In this document: piece after piece, positions 8,014 through 17,385 of the stretch
Layout of the letters: the number at the start of each line of letters is the position of its first letter
Position numbering within the stretch: position 1 is the first letter of the stretch
Assembly (NCBI RefSeq): GCF_002001125.1
Contig: NZ_MUNV01000005.1
Span: 1-64,000, forward strand
DNA from: Rhodanobacter sp. B04
GTDB taxonomy: Bacteria; Pseudomonadota; Gammaproteobacteria; Xanthomonadales; Rhodanobacteraceae
Length of the DNA stretch: 64,000 nucleotides
Direction: 5' to 3'
Made by a program: the position numbers and the translations under genes
Notes under the pieces: model-generated
What the model saw: only the letters and a program-made list of their open reading frames with translations
Told to the model about the DNA's origin: nothing
The model's database searches: none

Positions 8014-9480
8014 ATGCCAAATACCGAGTACTACAACGACAAGGTCGTGCGCCAGTTTCTGCTCGGCGCCGCGGTATGGGGAATCATCGGCATGTCGGTA
8101 GGCGTCTACGCCGCCGCGGAGCTGATGTGGCCCGCGCTGAATTTTGATATCCCATGGCTGACCTTCAGTCGCATCCGTCCTGACCACACCTTCGGGGTGA
8201 TCTTCGGCTTTGGCGGCTGCGCGTTGATGGGCACCTGCTATTACGTGGTGCAACGTACCGGTCAGGCGCGGCTGGCGCTGGGCCGGCTTGCCGAGTTCAC
8301 ATTCTGGGGTTGGCAACTGATTTGCGTGCTGGCCATGGTGTCGATGCCGCTGGGCGCGACCCGCGGCAAGGAATATGCCGAGCCCGAGTGGATCGTCGCC
8401 ATTCTCATCGCCGTGGTATGGGTCAGCTTCGGCGTGGTGTTCTTCGCCAGCCTGACGCGCCGGCGCATCCGCCATATCTATGTCGCGAATTGGTACTACG
8501 GCGCCTTCATCATCGCGGTCGGCCTGTTGCATATCGTCAACGGTCTCGTGCTGCCGGTGTCGATGTGGAAGTCGTACCCGATCTATTCGGGCGTGGTCGA
8601 TGCCATGGTGGAGTGGTGGTACGGCCATAACGCGGTAGCGTTTTTTCTCACGGCCGGCTTCCTCGGCATGATGTATTACTTCGTCCCGCGGCAGGCCCAG
8701 CAGCCGCTGTGGAGCTATCGCTTCTCGATCGTCAATTTCTGGGCGCTGATCTCGGTCTACATGTGGGCAGGCGCGCACCACCTTATGTACACCGCCCTGC
8801 CCGACTGGGTGCAGTCGGTGGGTATGGCATTTTCGCTGATCCTGTTGATGCCCAGCTGGGGCTCCGCAGCTAACGGGCTACTCACCTTCAACGGCTCGTG
8901 GTGGCGACTGAAGACCGACCCGGCCGCCAAGTTCATGGTGATGTCGCTGGTGTTCTACGCCGCGGCCACCTTCGAAGGTTCGATGATGGCGATCAAGACG
9001 GTGAATTCGTTGTCGCACTACACCGACTGGACAATCGCCCACGTACATTCGGGTGCGCTCGGCTGGGTCGCGATGATCACCATCGGCTCGCTTTACGCGA
9101 TGGCGCCTCGTGCGCTAGGTCGACCCGCCATGCACTCGCATCGCGCGATGGAAGCGCATTTCTGGCTGCACATGATGGGTACGCTGATGTACATCTGCTC
9201 GATGTGGGCCGCCGGCATCACCGAAGGCATGATGTGGCGCGCCACCAACCCGGATGGGTCGCTCACTTATTCCTTCCTCGACAGTCTGATTGCGATCAAG
9301 CCGATGTATTTGATCCGCTGGGCCGGTGGCCTGCTGATCCTGTCTGGCATGGTGGTGATGGCCTGGAATCTGTGGCACACCGCAGCAGACGCCCGTGCCC
9401 GACTGATCAAACCGATTCCCGTGCCGATCCCGGAGCCGGTGCCCAATCAGGTGCCGGCCCCCTTGCCGGCTGCCGGTTGA
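8014..9480 (+). CDS. ccoN: cbb3-type cytochrome c oxidase subunit I
   Basis: A 488-residue, roughly 12-helix catalytic subunit that reduces O2 at a heme b3-CuB centre. Visible ligands include the helix II His in [10 protein letters not shown], the CuB His in WWYGHNAV, the His pair in [15 protein letters not shown] and the two His in [10 protein letters not shown]. The usual WAGPHH reads WAGAHH here, a small departure. AGGGGGTG lies just before the ATG. It heads ccoNOQP-fixH'-ccoI-ccoS, with a perfect FNR box upstream. The C-terminal tail is proline rich. The family gives high-affinity oxidases used in microaerobic growth; some also reduce NO. Confidence 0.96.
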   Translation: MPNTEYYNDKVVRQFLLGAAVWGIIGMSVGVYAAAELMWPALNFDIPWLTFSRIRPDHTFGVIFGFGGCALMGTCYYVVQRTGQARLALGRLAEFTFWGWQLICVLAMVSMPLGATRGKEYAEPEWIVAILIAVVWVSFGVVFFASLTRRRIRHIYVANWYYGAFIIAVGLLHIVNGLVLPVSMWKSYPIYSGVVDAMVEWWYGHNAVAFFLTAGFLGMMYYFVPRQAQQPLWSYRFSIVNFWALISVYMWAGAHHLMYTALPDWVQSVGMAFSLILLMPSWGSAANGLLTFNGSWWRLKTDPAAKFMVMSLVFYAAATFEGSMMAIKTVNSLSHYTDWTIAHVHSGALGWVAMITIGSLYAMAPRALGRPAMHSHRAMEAHFWLHMMGTLMYICSMWAAGITEGMMWRATNPDGSLTYSFLDSLIAIKPMYLIRWAGGLLILSGMVVMAWNLWHTAADARARLIKPIPVPIPEPVPNQVPAPLPAAG

Positions 9481-9490
9481 GGATCACGAC

Positions 9491-10144
9491 ATGGCATACA
9501 AGCATTTTGAAATCATCGAGAAAAACGTCGGCCTGCTTGGCATCCTGATCGCTATCATGGTCTCGCTCGGCGGCCTCGCTGAAATCACACCGCTGTTCAT
9601 CGAGGCACATACGATCAAGGCGCCGTCCGGGGTCAAACCGTACGACCCGCTGCGCCTGGCTGGCAGGGACATCTACGTACGAGAGGGCTGTTATCTGTGC
9701 CATTCGCAGATGATCCGCGCGCTGCGTTTCGAGACGGAGCGCTACGGTCACTACTCCACCGCCGACGAATCGGTCTACGACCGACCGTTCCTGTGGGGTT
9801 CCAAACGTATCGGACCGGATCTAGCTCGTGTCGGAGGCAAATACTCGGATGACTGGCAGCGCATGCACCTAATGAACCCCCGGCAGGTGGTGCCGCCATC
9901 AAACATGCCAGGTTTCCCCTGGCTGGCCGACAAGAAACTCGATGCGGCGGAGATCCAGGCCAGCATGCGCACGCTGCGCCGATTGGGCGATCCGTACAGC
10001 GACGCGGACATCGCCGGCGCGCCAGCGGCGGTGAACGGCAAGACCGAGATGGACGCGCTGATTACCTATCTGCAGGGCTTGGGTATTAAAAATGAGCCGA
10101 CGAAGACAACCTCGGCGGAAGCCAGCGATGGAGGCCAACCATGA
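9491..10144 (+). CDS. ccoO: cbb3-type cytochrome c oxidase monoheme subunit
   Basis: A 217-residue membrane-anchored cytochrome c. One N-terminal helix (residues 14-34) precedes a periplasmic domain with the heme motif CYLCH at about residue 67. The downstream [11 protein letters not shown] supplies the likely Met axial ligand. It passes electrons from CcoP to CcoN. The gene begins 10 nt after the ccoN stop and overlaps ccoQ by ATGA, so the subunits are translationally coupled. Length is normal. Confidence 0.96.
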   Translation: MAYKHFEIIEKNVGLLGILIAIMVSLGGLAEITPLFIEAHTIKAPSGVKPYDPLRLAGRDIYVREGCYLCHSQMIRALRFETERYGHYSTADESVYDRPFLWGSKRIGPDLARVGGKYSDDWQRMHLMNPRQVVPPSNMPGFPWLADKKLDAAEIQASMRTLRRLGDPYSDADIAGAPAAVNGKTEMDALITYLQGLGIKNEPTKTTSAEASDGGQP

Positions 10145-10335
10145 GTCCGGTATGGGGACAGATCGCGGGCGCTTTCATCCTGGCCATGATGATCACCTTC
10201 ATTGGTATCTGGATCTGGGCTTGGCGCAAGCGCCACAAGAAAGTGTTTGACCAGATGGCCCAGTTGCCGATGCAGGAAGATACGGAAGAACAACCTGCCG
10301 ACACGCAGGCAGGCACACGGGAGAGTCGTCCATGA
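10141..10335 (+). CDS. ccoQ: cbb3-type oxidase small subunit
   Basis: A 64-residue protein with one membrane helix (about residues 8-28) followed by a basic stretch WRKRHKK and a hydrophilic tail, the standard CcoQ/FixQ form. CcoQ stabilises the core complex in other bacteria. The gene overlaps ccoO (ATGA) and ccoP (ATGA), so its reading frame and start are well supported by position as well as by form. Confidence 0.9.
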   Translation: MSPVWGQIAGAFILAMMITFIGIWIWAWRKRHKKVFDQMAQLPMQEDTEEQPADTQAGTRESRP

Positions 10336-11237
10336 GCACAGGCTGGTCGTTGTGGGTCATGTTCCTGGTGGTGTTCAACCTGGGCATTACATTGTTCCTG
10401 TTCCTGTGGGGACCGTGGGTAAAAATACCGACGTTGCCCGACGGCACCAGTGGCCACATCTGGGCACACGGTGCGCTGCGCGAGGGTGTGCGACGACTGC
10501 CGCGTTGGTGGTTGCTGATGTCGGCCAGCATGTTCATCGCCGGCTTCACGTATCTGGCGTTGTTCCCTGGCTTCGGCAACTTCAAGGGTTTACTGGGCTG
10601 GACCTCGCATGGCGAACTGGCGCGCAACGTGGCCAGCAACAATGTCGCGTTCGCCGAGGAGATGAAGCGCTTCGAGCTGTACCCAGTCGAGCAACTCGCT
10701 GGCGATCCAGCCGCCCAGCAGATGGGCAAGGAATTGTTCGGCGACGACTGCGCGGCCTGCCATGGGCGCACCGCCAAGGGCAATCAAAAACTTGGTGCGC
10801 CCGATCTCACTGACGCCGACTGGTTGTACGGCGGCGACGGTAAGTCGATCACCGCAAGCATCCACGATGGTCGTGCCGGTGTCATGCCGCCGTGGGCGAG
10901 TCTGGGCGAGGACAACGTGAAAAATCTCGCCCAATATGTGCTTAGTCTGTCCGGCTCACCGTACGATGCTGCCAAGGCGGCGGCCGGCAAGCCGCTGTTT
11001 GTCACCTGCGCCGCCTGTCACGGCCCGGATGGCAAGGGCAACCAGGCGCTTGGCGCACCCAATCTCACGGACCACATCTGGCTGCACGGTGGCAGCGTTG
11101 CCGATATCGAAGCCACCATCGGTGGCGGCAGGCAGGGCCATATGCCGGCGTGGAGCCGCCGCCTCAGTGACGACCAGATCCACGTGCTGGCCGCCTATGT
11201 CTACCACCTGTCGCACCGCGATGATGCCACGCCATGA
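10332..11237 (+). CDS. ccoP: cbb3-type cytochrome c oxidase diheme subunit
   Basis: A 301-residue diheme cytochrome c. Two N-terminal membrane helices (about residues 5-27 and 56-78) are followed by two tandem cytochrome domains, each with a CAACH heme motif (about residues 140 and 223). The two domains are clearly related to each other (GNQKLGAPDLTD and GNQALGAPNLTD). It receives electrons from soluble cytochrome c or azurin and hands them to CcoO. The ATG overlaps the ccoQ stop. Confidence 0.96.
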   Translation: MSTGWSLWVMFLVVFNLGITLFLFLWGPWVKIPTLPDGTSGHIWAHGALREGVRRLPRWWLLMSASMFIAGFTYLALFPGFGNFKGLLGWTSHGELARNVASNNVAFAEEMKRFELYPVEQLAGDPAAQQMGKELFGDDCAACHGRTAKGNQKLGAPDLTDADWLYGGDGKSITASIHDGRAGVMPPWASLGEDNVKNLAQYVLSLSGSPYDAAKAAAGKPLFVTCAACHGPDGKGNQALGAPNLTDHIWLHGGSVADIEATIGGGRQGHMPAWSRRLSDDQIHVLAAYVYHLSHRDDATP

Positions 11238-11439
11238 CGCCCGCGATTTATCCAGCGCATCGAGCTGGTATCGCCAGCCGGTGCTGTGGCTTGGTGTGGT
11301 GGTCTTCGCCGCATCGATGGCCGGGTGCGTATGGCTGATCGTGGTGAGCTCCCGTCACGCCGATATCCCGGTGGACACGTCGCACACCGTGTTCGGGGTG
11401 CCAAGCAGCAGCCATAGCAGCAACGGCCCTCCACCATGA
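11221..11439 (+). CDS. Short FixH-like cbb3 assembly protein
   Basis: A 72-residue protein with a single membrane helix (about residues 19-42). The start WYRQPVLWLGVV resembles the N-terminus of FixH, but FixH usually has about 160-170 residues and a periplasmic domain that is absent here. The gene overlaps the end of ccoP and shares ATGA with ccoI at 11436-11439, and it sits exactly where fixH is found in ccoNOQP-GHIS clusters, so I regard it as real. A second ATG at 11224 is an equally good start. The ccoG gene that normally precedes fixH is missing. Function is inferred from position and N-terminal likeness only. Confidence 0.65.
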   Translation: MMPRHDARDLSSASSWYRQPVLWLGVVVFAASMAGCVWLIVVSSRHADIPVDTSHTVFGVPSSSHSSNGPPP

Positions 11440-13682
11440 GTACCCATGCGGCATGGGTCCAGCCGCAACTGGCTGCGCAGGTATTGCGTACACGCCGAGA
11501 TGGTCATAGCGAGATCGCTCTGCGGGTCGAAGGACTGCACAACGCGCAGCAGGTATTGCGACTGGAGCAACTCATCCACGGGTTGCCCGGCGTGCAGCGG
11601 GTGGCCATCGACGCACCGGCCAAGCGCGTACGGGTAGTGTGGGACAGGCAGCACACATCACTGCCGGTTCTGCTCGAGGCGTTCACTGGCGCACGTTGCA
11701 GGGCGCAACCGCTGCGGCATGACAGCATCGACGACGCCCGTTCGCGCGAATCGCATGACGCATTGAAGCGCCTGCTGGTCGCCGGCATGTTCGCGATGCA
11801 GGTGATGACCTATGCGTTCGTGATCTACATCGGCGTCGTCGACTTCGTCGATTTCACTACCCGCGGCCTGTTCCGCTGGCTGAGTCTGTTGTCCACCGTG
11901 CCCGTGGTGTTCTATTCGGCCAAGCCGTTCTATGTCGGCGCACTGCGCGAACTGCGCCGCCACCAGTTGGGCATCAACCTGTCGGTGACGCTCGCGGTGC
12001 TGCTGGTATTTCTCGCAAGCACGATCAACACCTTGCGCGGCAGCGGCGACATCTACTTCGATTCGGTCAGCATGTTTGTGTTTCTGCTGCTGGCCGCACG
12101 CTACGTGGAGTTGCGCGCGCGGCATCGCAGTGGTGCTCTTGGCGATGCGGTGATCGATGCCGCACCGCTGCTGGCGGAGCGTCGGCATGCAGACGGCAGC
12201 CTGGAAACGGTGGCCGCGATCGAGCTGGTTGCTGGCGATCACGTGCACATCGCCGAGGGCACCACGGTACCGGCAGACGGCGTGCTGGAGAGCGCCATGG
12301 CCGAGGTGGACGAGGCTTTGCTGTCGGGCGAATCGCTCCACGTGCAGCGTAAGCGCGGGGAGCGGCTGATTGCCGGCAGCATGCTGCTGGTCGGCCCTGC
12401 CGAGCTGCTCGTGGAACACACCGGCGAGGCGACAGCTGCCGCCCGATTGAGCGCGCTCAGCACGCGTACGCGCAAGGCGCGCATGGTGTCCGCGCCCGGG
12501 GGCGAACGCGAAGTCGGCCGTTTTATCGGCCGCGTACTGCTGCTGACCGCGTTGACGGCGCTGGGCTGGATGCTGGTGGACCCAGCGCGCGCGTTCGAAG
12601 CGGCGGTGGCGGTGCTGGTGGTCGCCTGTCCATGCTCGTTCGCACTGACTCGACCGGCCACGCTGACCCGCGCTCTCGGCGTGTTGGCTGGACACGGAGT
12701 GCTCGTCACCGACAGCAGCGCGCTGGCCACGCTGGCGCGGGTCGATTACGCGTTGTTCGACAAGACCGGCACGCTCAGCGTGCCGCAACTGGCAACCGCC
12801 GCGATCGAACCGCTCCGCGGCGATGATCCCGATGACGTGCTGCAGCTGGCCGCCGCACTGGCCCATGAAAGCTCGCATCCGCTGGCGCGTGCGCTGGCCA
12901 GCACCGCCCGCCAGCGTGGCCTGCCACAGCGGGCGCAGGCAGTTGAGGTCAGTGCCGGCGCAGGCATCAGCGGGGAAGTCGATGGTCGCCCACTGCGTTT
13001 GGGGCGCGCCGATTTCGCGCTGGCGCCGAGCGGACATATGGTATCGGCAAGCCTCTCAAATGCGCTGCTGCTGGCCGATCAGAACGGACCGATCGCTGCC
13101 TTCCATCTCGACGAACAGCCACGCAAAGATGCCCGCCGCACGCTCGACGCGCTGCGTGCCGACGGCATCGCGCTGGTAATCGCCAGTGGCGACAGTAAAT
13201 CGCGCGTGGCCGCGCTTGCCGCTCGTCTGGACATCCACGACGCTTACGGCCGTCAGTCGCCCACCGACAAGCTGCAGCGGCTGCAGGCAGCCCGCCAGCG
13301 TGATCACGTCACCTTGGCCGTCGGTGACGGAAGCAACGACGCGCCGGTACTGGCGGGCGCGGACGTCTCCGCCGCGCTGGGTAGTGGAACCGAGTTGGCA
13401 CAGGCGCATGCCGACCTGCTCTTGCTGGATGGAGGTCTGGACGGCCTCGTGCAAGCACGCTCGATCGCGCGCCAGGTAGCTCTCGTGGTTGCTCAGAGCC
13501 GGCGCTGGTCACTCGTCTACAACTTGTGTGCCGTGCCGTTCGCCGCGCTCGGCTTCGTGCCGCCGTGGCTCGCCGCCATCGGGATGTCGCTGAGCTCATT
13601 GGCAGTCGTGCTCAACGCATTGCGCGTGGGTCGCGACAGTGTCAGCGAACCCACGGCGAAGCAACGCGAGATGCGCGTATGA
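11436..13682 (+). CDS. ccoI: Copper-transporting P1B-type ATPase for cbb3 assembly
   Basis: A 748-residue heavy-metal ATPase. The N-terminal HMA-like domain is followed by membrane helices, the actuator loop LLSGES (about residue 296), the transmembrane metal motif CPCS (about 399), the phosphorylation site DKTGT (Asp442), the SHPLARAL loop and the hinge GDGSNDAP. It fits CcoI/CtpA-like exporters that supply copper for cbb3 oxidase. Unusually, the HMA domain reads GLHNAQQV where relatives have GMHCAACV, so the soluble CxxC metal site is lost while the membrane CPC is kept. It overlaps both neighbours by ATGA. Confidence 0.9.
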   Translation: MSTHAAWVQPQLAAQVLRTRRDGHSEIALRVEGLHNAQQVLRLEQLIHGLPGVQRVAIDAPAKRVRVVWDRQHTSLPVLLEAFTGARCRAQPLRHDSIDDARSRESHDALKRLLVAGMFAMQVMTYAFVIYIGVVDFVDFTTRGLFRWLSLLSTVPVVFYSAKPFYVGALRELRRHQLGINLSVTLAVLLVFLASTINTLRGSGDIYFDSVSMFVFLLLAARYVELRARHRSGALGDAVIDAAPLLAERRHADGSLETVAAIELVAGDHVHIAEGTTVPADGVLESAMAEVDEALLSGESLHVQRKRGERLIAGSMLLVGPAELLVEHTGEATAAARLSALSTRTRKARMVSAPGGEREVGRFIGRVLLLTALTALGWMLVDPARAFEAAVAVLVVACPCSFALTRPATLTRALGVLAGHGVLVTDSSALATLARVDYALFDKTGTLSVPQLATAAIEPLRGDDPDDVLQLAAALAHESSHPLARALASTARQRGLPQRAQAVEVSAGAGISGEVDGRPLRLGRADFALAPSGHMVSASLSNALLLADQNGPIAAFHLDEQPRKDARRTLDALRADGIALVIASGDSKSRVAALAARLDIHDAYGRQSPTDKLQRLQAARQRDHVTLAVGDGSNDAPVLAGADVSAALGSGTELAQAHADLLLLDGGLDGLVQARSIARQVALVVAQSRRWSLVYNLCAVPFAALGFVPPWLAAIGMSLSSLAVVLNALRVGRDSVSEPTAKQREMRV

Positions 13683-13894
13683 ACATCCTGCTTGTACTGA
13701 TCCCGGTAACCTTGCTGGTGGTGCTGATCGCGACAGTCATTTTCTTCTGGGCCGTCAATCACCAGCAGTTTGACGATCTGGACAGCCCGGGAGTTCTACC
13801 ACTGCTTGAAGATTTGGCTCCGGGCGAAGCGCCTCCGGAAAGGGCCACGCAGGCAGAGGACTTTGCCGCTGGCACTGACCCAGATCAAGGCTGA
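13679..13894 (+). CDS. ccoS: cbb3-type oxidase assembly protein
   Basis: A 71-residue protein with one N-terminal membrane helix (about residues 3-24) followed by the family motif FFWAVNHQQFDDLDSPG and an acidic tail, typical of CcoS. CcoS is needed for insertion of cofactors into cbb3 oxidase. The ATG at 13679 overlaps the ccoI stop (ATGA). It is the last gene of the cbb3 operon. Its final codons contain an FNR-like site that may serve the azurin gene. Confidence 0.9.
   Translation: MNILLVLIPVTLLVVLIATVIFFWAVNHQQFDDLDSPGVLPLLEDLAPGEAPPERATQAEDFAAGTDPDQG
13875..13888 (+). promoter_or_regulatory. FNR-like box upstream of the azurin gene
   Basis: CTGACCCAGATCAA, two departures from the consensus, inside the 3' end of ccoS and centred 80.5 nt before the azurin ATG. 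Weaker than most of the other sites. Confidence 0.45.
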
Positions 13895-13961
13895 CTGCGC
13901 ATGAGCACGCCAAAATGAAGCCACTCTTCTTCCCCACCATTCCTCATTGGAGCTTCTACTA

Positions 13962-14408
13962 ATGCGAAAACTAATTGCGATCACCCTGCTCGGCCTGTTG
14001 TCCACCCCACTGCTGGCCACTGAGTGTGCAACCACTGTCGAAGCCAATGATGCTATGCAATACAATCAAAAAAGCATCACCGTGCCGAAGACCTGCAAGA
14101 CCTTTACGGTGACCTTGAAACACACCGGTACGCTACCGAAGACTGCGATGGGCCATAACTGGGTGCTGGCCCACAATGCCGACGAGCCCGGCGTTATTGC
14201 CGACGGCATGCAGGCAGGTGCTGCCAGCAACTATGAGAAGCCGGGCGACGCCCGAATCATTGCGCATACCAAGCTGATCGGTGGTGGCGAATCCGACTCC
14301 GCGACCATCAGCGTAGCCAAGCTCAAGACTGGCGAACAATACGCATATTTCTGCACCTTCCCAGGCCACGCGACCCTGATGAAGGGCACGCTGAACCTGA
14401 GCCAATAA
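13962..14408 (+). CDS. azu: Azurin (periplasmic blue copper protein)
   Basis: A 148-residue precursor with a signal peptide (residues 1-19). The type 1 copper ligands are visible: His in GHNWVLAH, then Cys, His and Met in [13 protein letters not shown]. Azurin carries single electrons in the periplasm, and here could donate to NirK or to the cbb3 oxidase encoded just upstream. I chose the ATG at 13962 because it gives a clean signal peptide; GGAG lies about 9 nt upstream. A hairpin follows the stop codon, so it is probably the last gene of its transcript. Confidence 0.95.
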   Translation: MRKLIAITLLGLLSTPLLATECATTVEANDAMQYNQKSITVPKTCKTFTVTLKHTGTLPKTAMGHNWVLAHNADEPGVIADGMQAGAASNYEKPGDARIIAHTKLIGGGESDSATISVAKLKTGEQYAYFCTFPGHATLMKGTLNLSQ

Positions 14409-14413
14409 GTGGC

Positions 14414-14457
14414 GCCCACAGCACGTTTCCGGCTGGTACCGGATACGTGCTGTGGGC
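14414..14457. terminator. Hairpin after the azurin gene
   Basis: GCCCACAGCACGT (14414-14426) pairs perfectly with ACGTGCTGTGGGC (14445-14457) around an 18-nt loop. There is no U-run, so terminator function is likely but not certain. Confidence 0.6.
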
Positions 14458-14506
14458 AAACGCCCCTACTTTCGTGTATTCCGACTCCTGATGCACCACG
14501 TTCCGC

Positions 14507-14914
14507 ATGAACTCACCATTCCTTGACGAATTCGCGATCGCTACGCTAGTCGACCGCTTTTACGAAAGGGTGCGATGCGATCGGAAACTGGGCCCAGTAT
14601 TCAATGCCGCAGTGCGTGACTGGGACGAGCACAAGCGCTTACTTGCCTCCTTCTGGTCATCAGTAGCATTACGCATCGGAAGCTGTCGCGGAAACCTGAT
14701 GGCCGCACACCGACCGCACCCGATCCTCGCCGAGCATTTTGACCGCTGGCTTACCCTGTGGCGTGAAACCTGCGCCCAAGAGCTGGACGAAGCGAACGCC
14801 GTACTGATGCTGGAGTATGCCCAGCACATCGGCCGCAGCCTCAAGCTGTGGCTCGGCCTGCATGAGCGAGCACATAACTTTGTCGTGCCCGTAGTCGGCA
14901 TCACCAGAGAGTAG
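14507..14914 (+). CDS. Truncated hemoglobin (group III-like)
   Basis: A 135-residue heme protein of the 2-on-2 globin fold. FYERVRCDRKLGPVF opens the fold, FWSSVALRIGSCRGN fits the CD/E region, and the proximal His is probably the one in AEHFDRWL. Group III globins bind O2 and NO, and in denitrifiers such proteins often sit beside NO-handling genes, as here, so protection from or sensing of NO is a reasonable inference. The ATG at 14507 has no clear ribosome site. No enzyme partner such as a reductase is fused or adjacent. Confidence 0.8.
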   Translation: MNSPFLDEFAIATLVDRFYERVRCDRKLGPVFNAAVRDWDEHKRLLASFWSSVALRIGSCRGNLMAAHRPHPILAEHFDRWLTLWRETCAQELDEANAVLMLEYAQHIGRSLKLWLGLHERAHNFVVPVVGITRE

Positions 14915-15178
14915 CTCCCCAGCTCGGTCGAGGCACTCCGCGAGCCATGCTTCACCAATCACCCGGAGCCAGCTCCAGGGTCGGGTGTACCCGACACATG
15001 AGTGATTCAGCGCCTTCAGGTTTCACAGTCGTAGGGCTTGAACATCTCCCTAAATCGCTACCGACCTACTGAAACACCGGTGCCGTCGTACTCACTGCCT
15101 AAAACTGGCCGTCGATACTGATCGACTGATCATTGAATGCGACTGTAGAGATGATGCGCCTTATTAGAAGAAGGCCGT

Positions 15179-15616
15179 CTACAGATAGAACATGATCTTG
15201 GCCAAGAAAACGATGCCAATCATCAGGCCGAGTACCACGCGATGGGTATGCCGGAACCGGCACACGTTCATCCTGCCGCTCCGCATAGCCCGCATCGCAT
15301 TAACAAACACGCCGAGTACGCCGAACGCCAGCAGCATCTTCAGCAGCAACAAGTTGCCGAAGCGCGTGCCAATACAGCTGATGCCAGCACAACGAATGTC
15401 GAACAACATGCCGCCACTGGCGAACAGCAGAATCACTACCAGCGGCATGAAGCGGCGTGCCCGCGCCATCACCGCCTGTTCGATACGCTGCATTATGGCC
15501 CCGTCGAAGTGTCGATGTAGGGACTCGATCACCAACACCTCGAACGCCACCGAACCGACAAACAGGATCGCGCAAGACAAATGTATCAACACTATCCATG
15601 GATACCAGACAGCCAT
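15179..15616 (-). CDS. CopD-like four-helix membrane protein next to nnrS
   Basis: A 145-residue integral membrane protein with four hydrophobic segments (about residues 5-30, 56-72, 90-110 and 124-143). His residues near helix ends (IHLSCAIL, RHTHRVV) suggest heme or copper binding, and the arrangement resembles the CopD/cytochrome b561-like proteins often next to nnrS. It lies 113 nt downstream of nnrS on the same strand and is probably cotranscribed with it. The family call is tentative. The 265 bases between it and the globin gene hold no gene I can support. Confidence 0.6.
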   Translation of the reverse strand: MAVWYPWIVLIHLSCAILFVGSVAFEVLVIESLHRHFDGAIMQRIEQAVMARARRFMPLVVILLFASGGMLFDIRCAGISCIGTRFGNLLLLKMLLAFGVLGVFVNAMRAMRSGRMNVCRFRHTHRVVLGLMIGIVFLAKIMFYL

Positions 15617-15729
15617 CACTTTCTCCCAATACTGGGTGAACGAGTCTGCGCGTAGCCCATCCTGGACGCGCTGATATGGATCAAGCGAGAGCCTGTGTGA
15701 GTTGTTGGCAAGACGACGGCGGCGCCACC

Positions 15730-16977
15730 TTAACCCGGCTTGTTGTCCACCCGCGGGGTCAGGTAGATCCATGCCGAACGCAGCACCCATGGCAGAAAAG
15801 CCAGTAGCCAGCCGTACGCAGCGACCACCAGCCATAGGTACATATCGCCGCCCAATTCCGCGCGGATGCGCAGCAACACGACGATCTGCAGCAGTCCGAA
15901 GCACAGCCACGCTACCGCGCCCATCTGCAGCGGCCGACCGGAATGGCCTTGGGTCACCCGCGTCACCATTGCGACCAGCATCGAGCCGAAGTAACCAATC
16001 GCCAATGCATGCAGAGGTGCACGTCCGAGCAGCAGATGACCGCTGGCCGCGTAAATCACGTCCTGCAGCGCATACAGCACGAATGCCAACGGCAGCCAAG
16101 CGAATGCCAGATGCAACACAGCAAGCAGACCTGGCCGCATCGCCTTCCAAGGTTGCCACGCCAGCGCGTGCCAAGCGAACACCAGCGCCAGCGGAACATC
16201 AGTTAGCCACAGCCAGCCCAACGCATTGCGCCAATCCAACAGCGCATGTACTAGCAGCAACACCCACACAACCGGAAGGCTCCAGCGCGGACGGATCACC
16301 CTGTAGTCGGCTGCCACATTGCCGCTAAAGAACGGTAGCATTCGGTGCGTTACCGTAAAGAAAATGGGCAGGAGCAGACCAAATGTCCCCAGCCGGATCG
16401 CCAGCGTAGCGCACTCGAACGGACCGCCGAACAGAGAGACCAGGAACGCGAGAAGCCCTAGCGTGCCCAAACCCACCGCCAGAAGACACGAACGCGCATG
16501 GTTGTCGCGCTCACCCGACGCATGCAACATCGTCGCTAGTGTCCAGAAGCCGATCACGTAACCCGCCAGCATCACGATGAAGCCGAGCTTGAGCAGCCAC
16601 GGCAAGTCGAGCAGCCCCACGTTCGCCAGCACATAACCGCCGAATACGCAGCCAGCGACCGGTACATACCGCCCGCGCGGCAACGCCGGTCGATTCAGCC
16701 AGCGCGGAAAAACTGTCAGTAAAAAGCCAAAGATGAATAGCGGAAACAAACCGTATTGGATCAGCATTGCATGCGCCCAGCCGGGGGCTATCGATGGCTG
16801 CGGCCAGCCACCCAGCCCGAAGCGCATCCAGGTTAGTTCCAGCGCCCACCAAAGCATACTGAGCAGCACTGCAACCGTGCCGGCCAGAAACAGCAGCCGA
16901 TGCGGCGCCGACGCCAGCAGGGCTGGCAACTCCGCGAACATAGCGGGCTTGACTCTTGAAGATGGAGATTCAGCCAT
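15730..16977 (-). CDS. nnrS: NnrS family heme-copper membrane protein
   Basis: A 415-residue protein with about 12 membrane helices. The family signature HALAIGYFGSMLVAMVTRVT followed by GHSGRPL is present near residue 320. NnrS proteins contain heme and copper and protect cells against NO-linked stress during denitrification; the exact reaction is not known. It is divergent from hemN, and the spacer holds one FNR-like box for each direction. The start at 16977 is the first ATG after the FNR site at the usual distance. Confidence 0.93.
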   Translation of the reverse strand: MAESPSSRVKPAMFAELPALLASAPHRLLFLAGTVAVLLSMLWWALELTWMRFGLGGWPQPSIAPGWAHAMLIQYGLFPLFIFGFLLTVFPRWLNRPALPRGRYVPVAGCVFGGYVLANVGLLDLPWLLKLGFIVMLAGYVIGFWTLATMLHASGERDNHARSCLLAVGLGTLGLLAFLVSLFGGPFECATLAIRLGTFGLLLPIFFTVTHRMLPFFSGNVAADYRVIRPRWSLPVVWVLLLVHALLDWRNALGWLWLTDVPLALVFAWHALAWQPWKAMRPGLLAVLHLAFAWLPLAFVLYALQDVIYAASGHLLLGRAPLHALAIGYFGSMLVAMVTRVTQGHSGRPLQMGAVAWLCFGLLQIVVLLRIRAELGGDMYLWLVVAAYGWLLAFLPWVLRSAWIYLTPRVDNKPG

Positions 16978-17037
16978 GACGGCGTCAACTCAAGTGAGAA
17001 CGACCTGTCATGTTGACCGCCATTCGGGGCGACATTC

Positions 17038-17051
17038 TTGATCTGTGTCAT
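17038..17051 (-). promoter_or_regulatory. FNR-like box upstream of nnrS
   Basis: TTGATCTGTGTCAT, centred 67.5 nt upstream of the nnrS start on the minus strand, the same spacing as for ubiU and other island genes. Confidence 0.65.
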
Positions 17052-17337
17052 ATGGAGGCCGTACCGATTGATCGGCAATCATGGCTGCGGTTCGCGACCG
17101 GGTCGAAGGGCGTATGACTTCTTGCCTAGTTGCTCCAAGGAGGTGCACATCATCGGCCTCGTAAAGTGTGGATGGGATTCCCAACCTCATGTTTTGCCCT
17201 CTTAGGCTTAGACAGGATAGCTTGCGGAGCGATTGGCCTGACAAATAGCACGCGATGCTCTCCAACCGACGTAAAGCTGGATTTCCGATGGTGGTGCTCG
17301 CCTTGGATAGGAGCAACGCAGCATTTCGTCGCGGTTT

Positions 17338-17351
17338 TTGACCTGAATCAA
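17338..17351 (+). promoter_or_regulatory. FNR-like box upstream of hemN
   Basis: TTGACCTGAATCAA, centred 41.5 nt before the hemN ATG. If this is a class II site, transcription would begin at the A of the ATG, so the message would be leaderless. Confidence 0.7.
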
Positions 17352-17385
17352 TGCACGAACTACTCGCGCTGCACAAACTAAGCAC

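Noticed and set aside
8002..8781. Minus-strand open frame opposite ccoN, and similar long frames opposite alaS, mutS and nadB
   Set aside because: Low-complexity, His/Arg-rich antisense shadows of clear genes.
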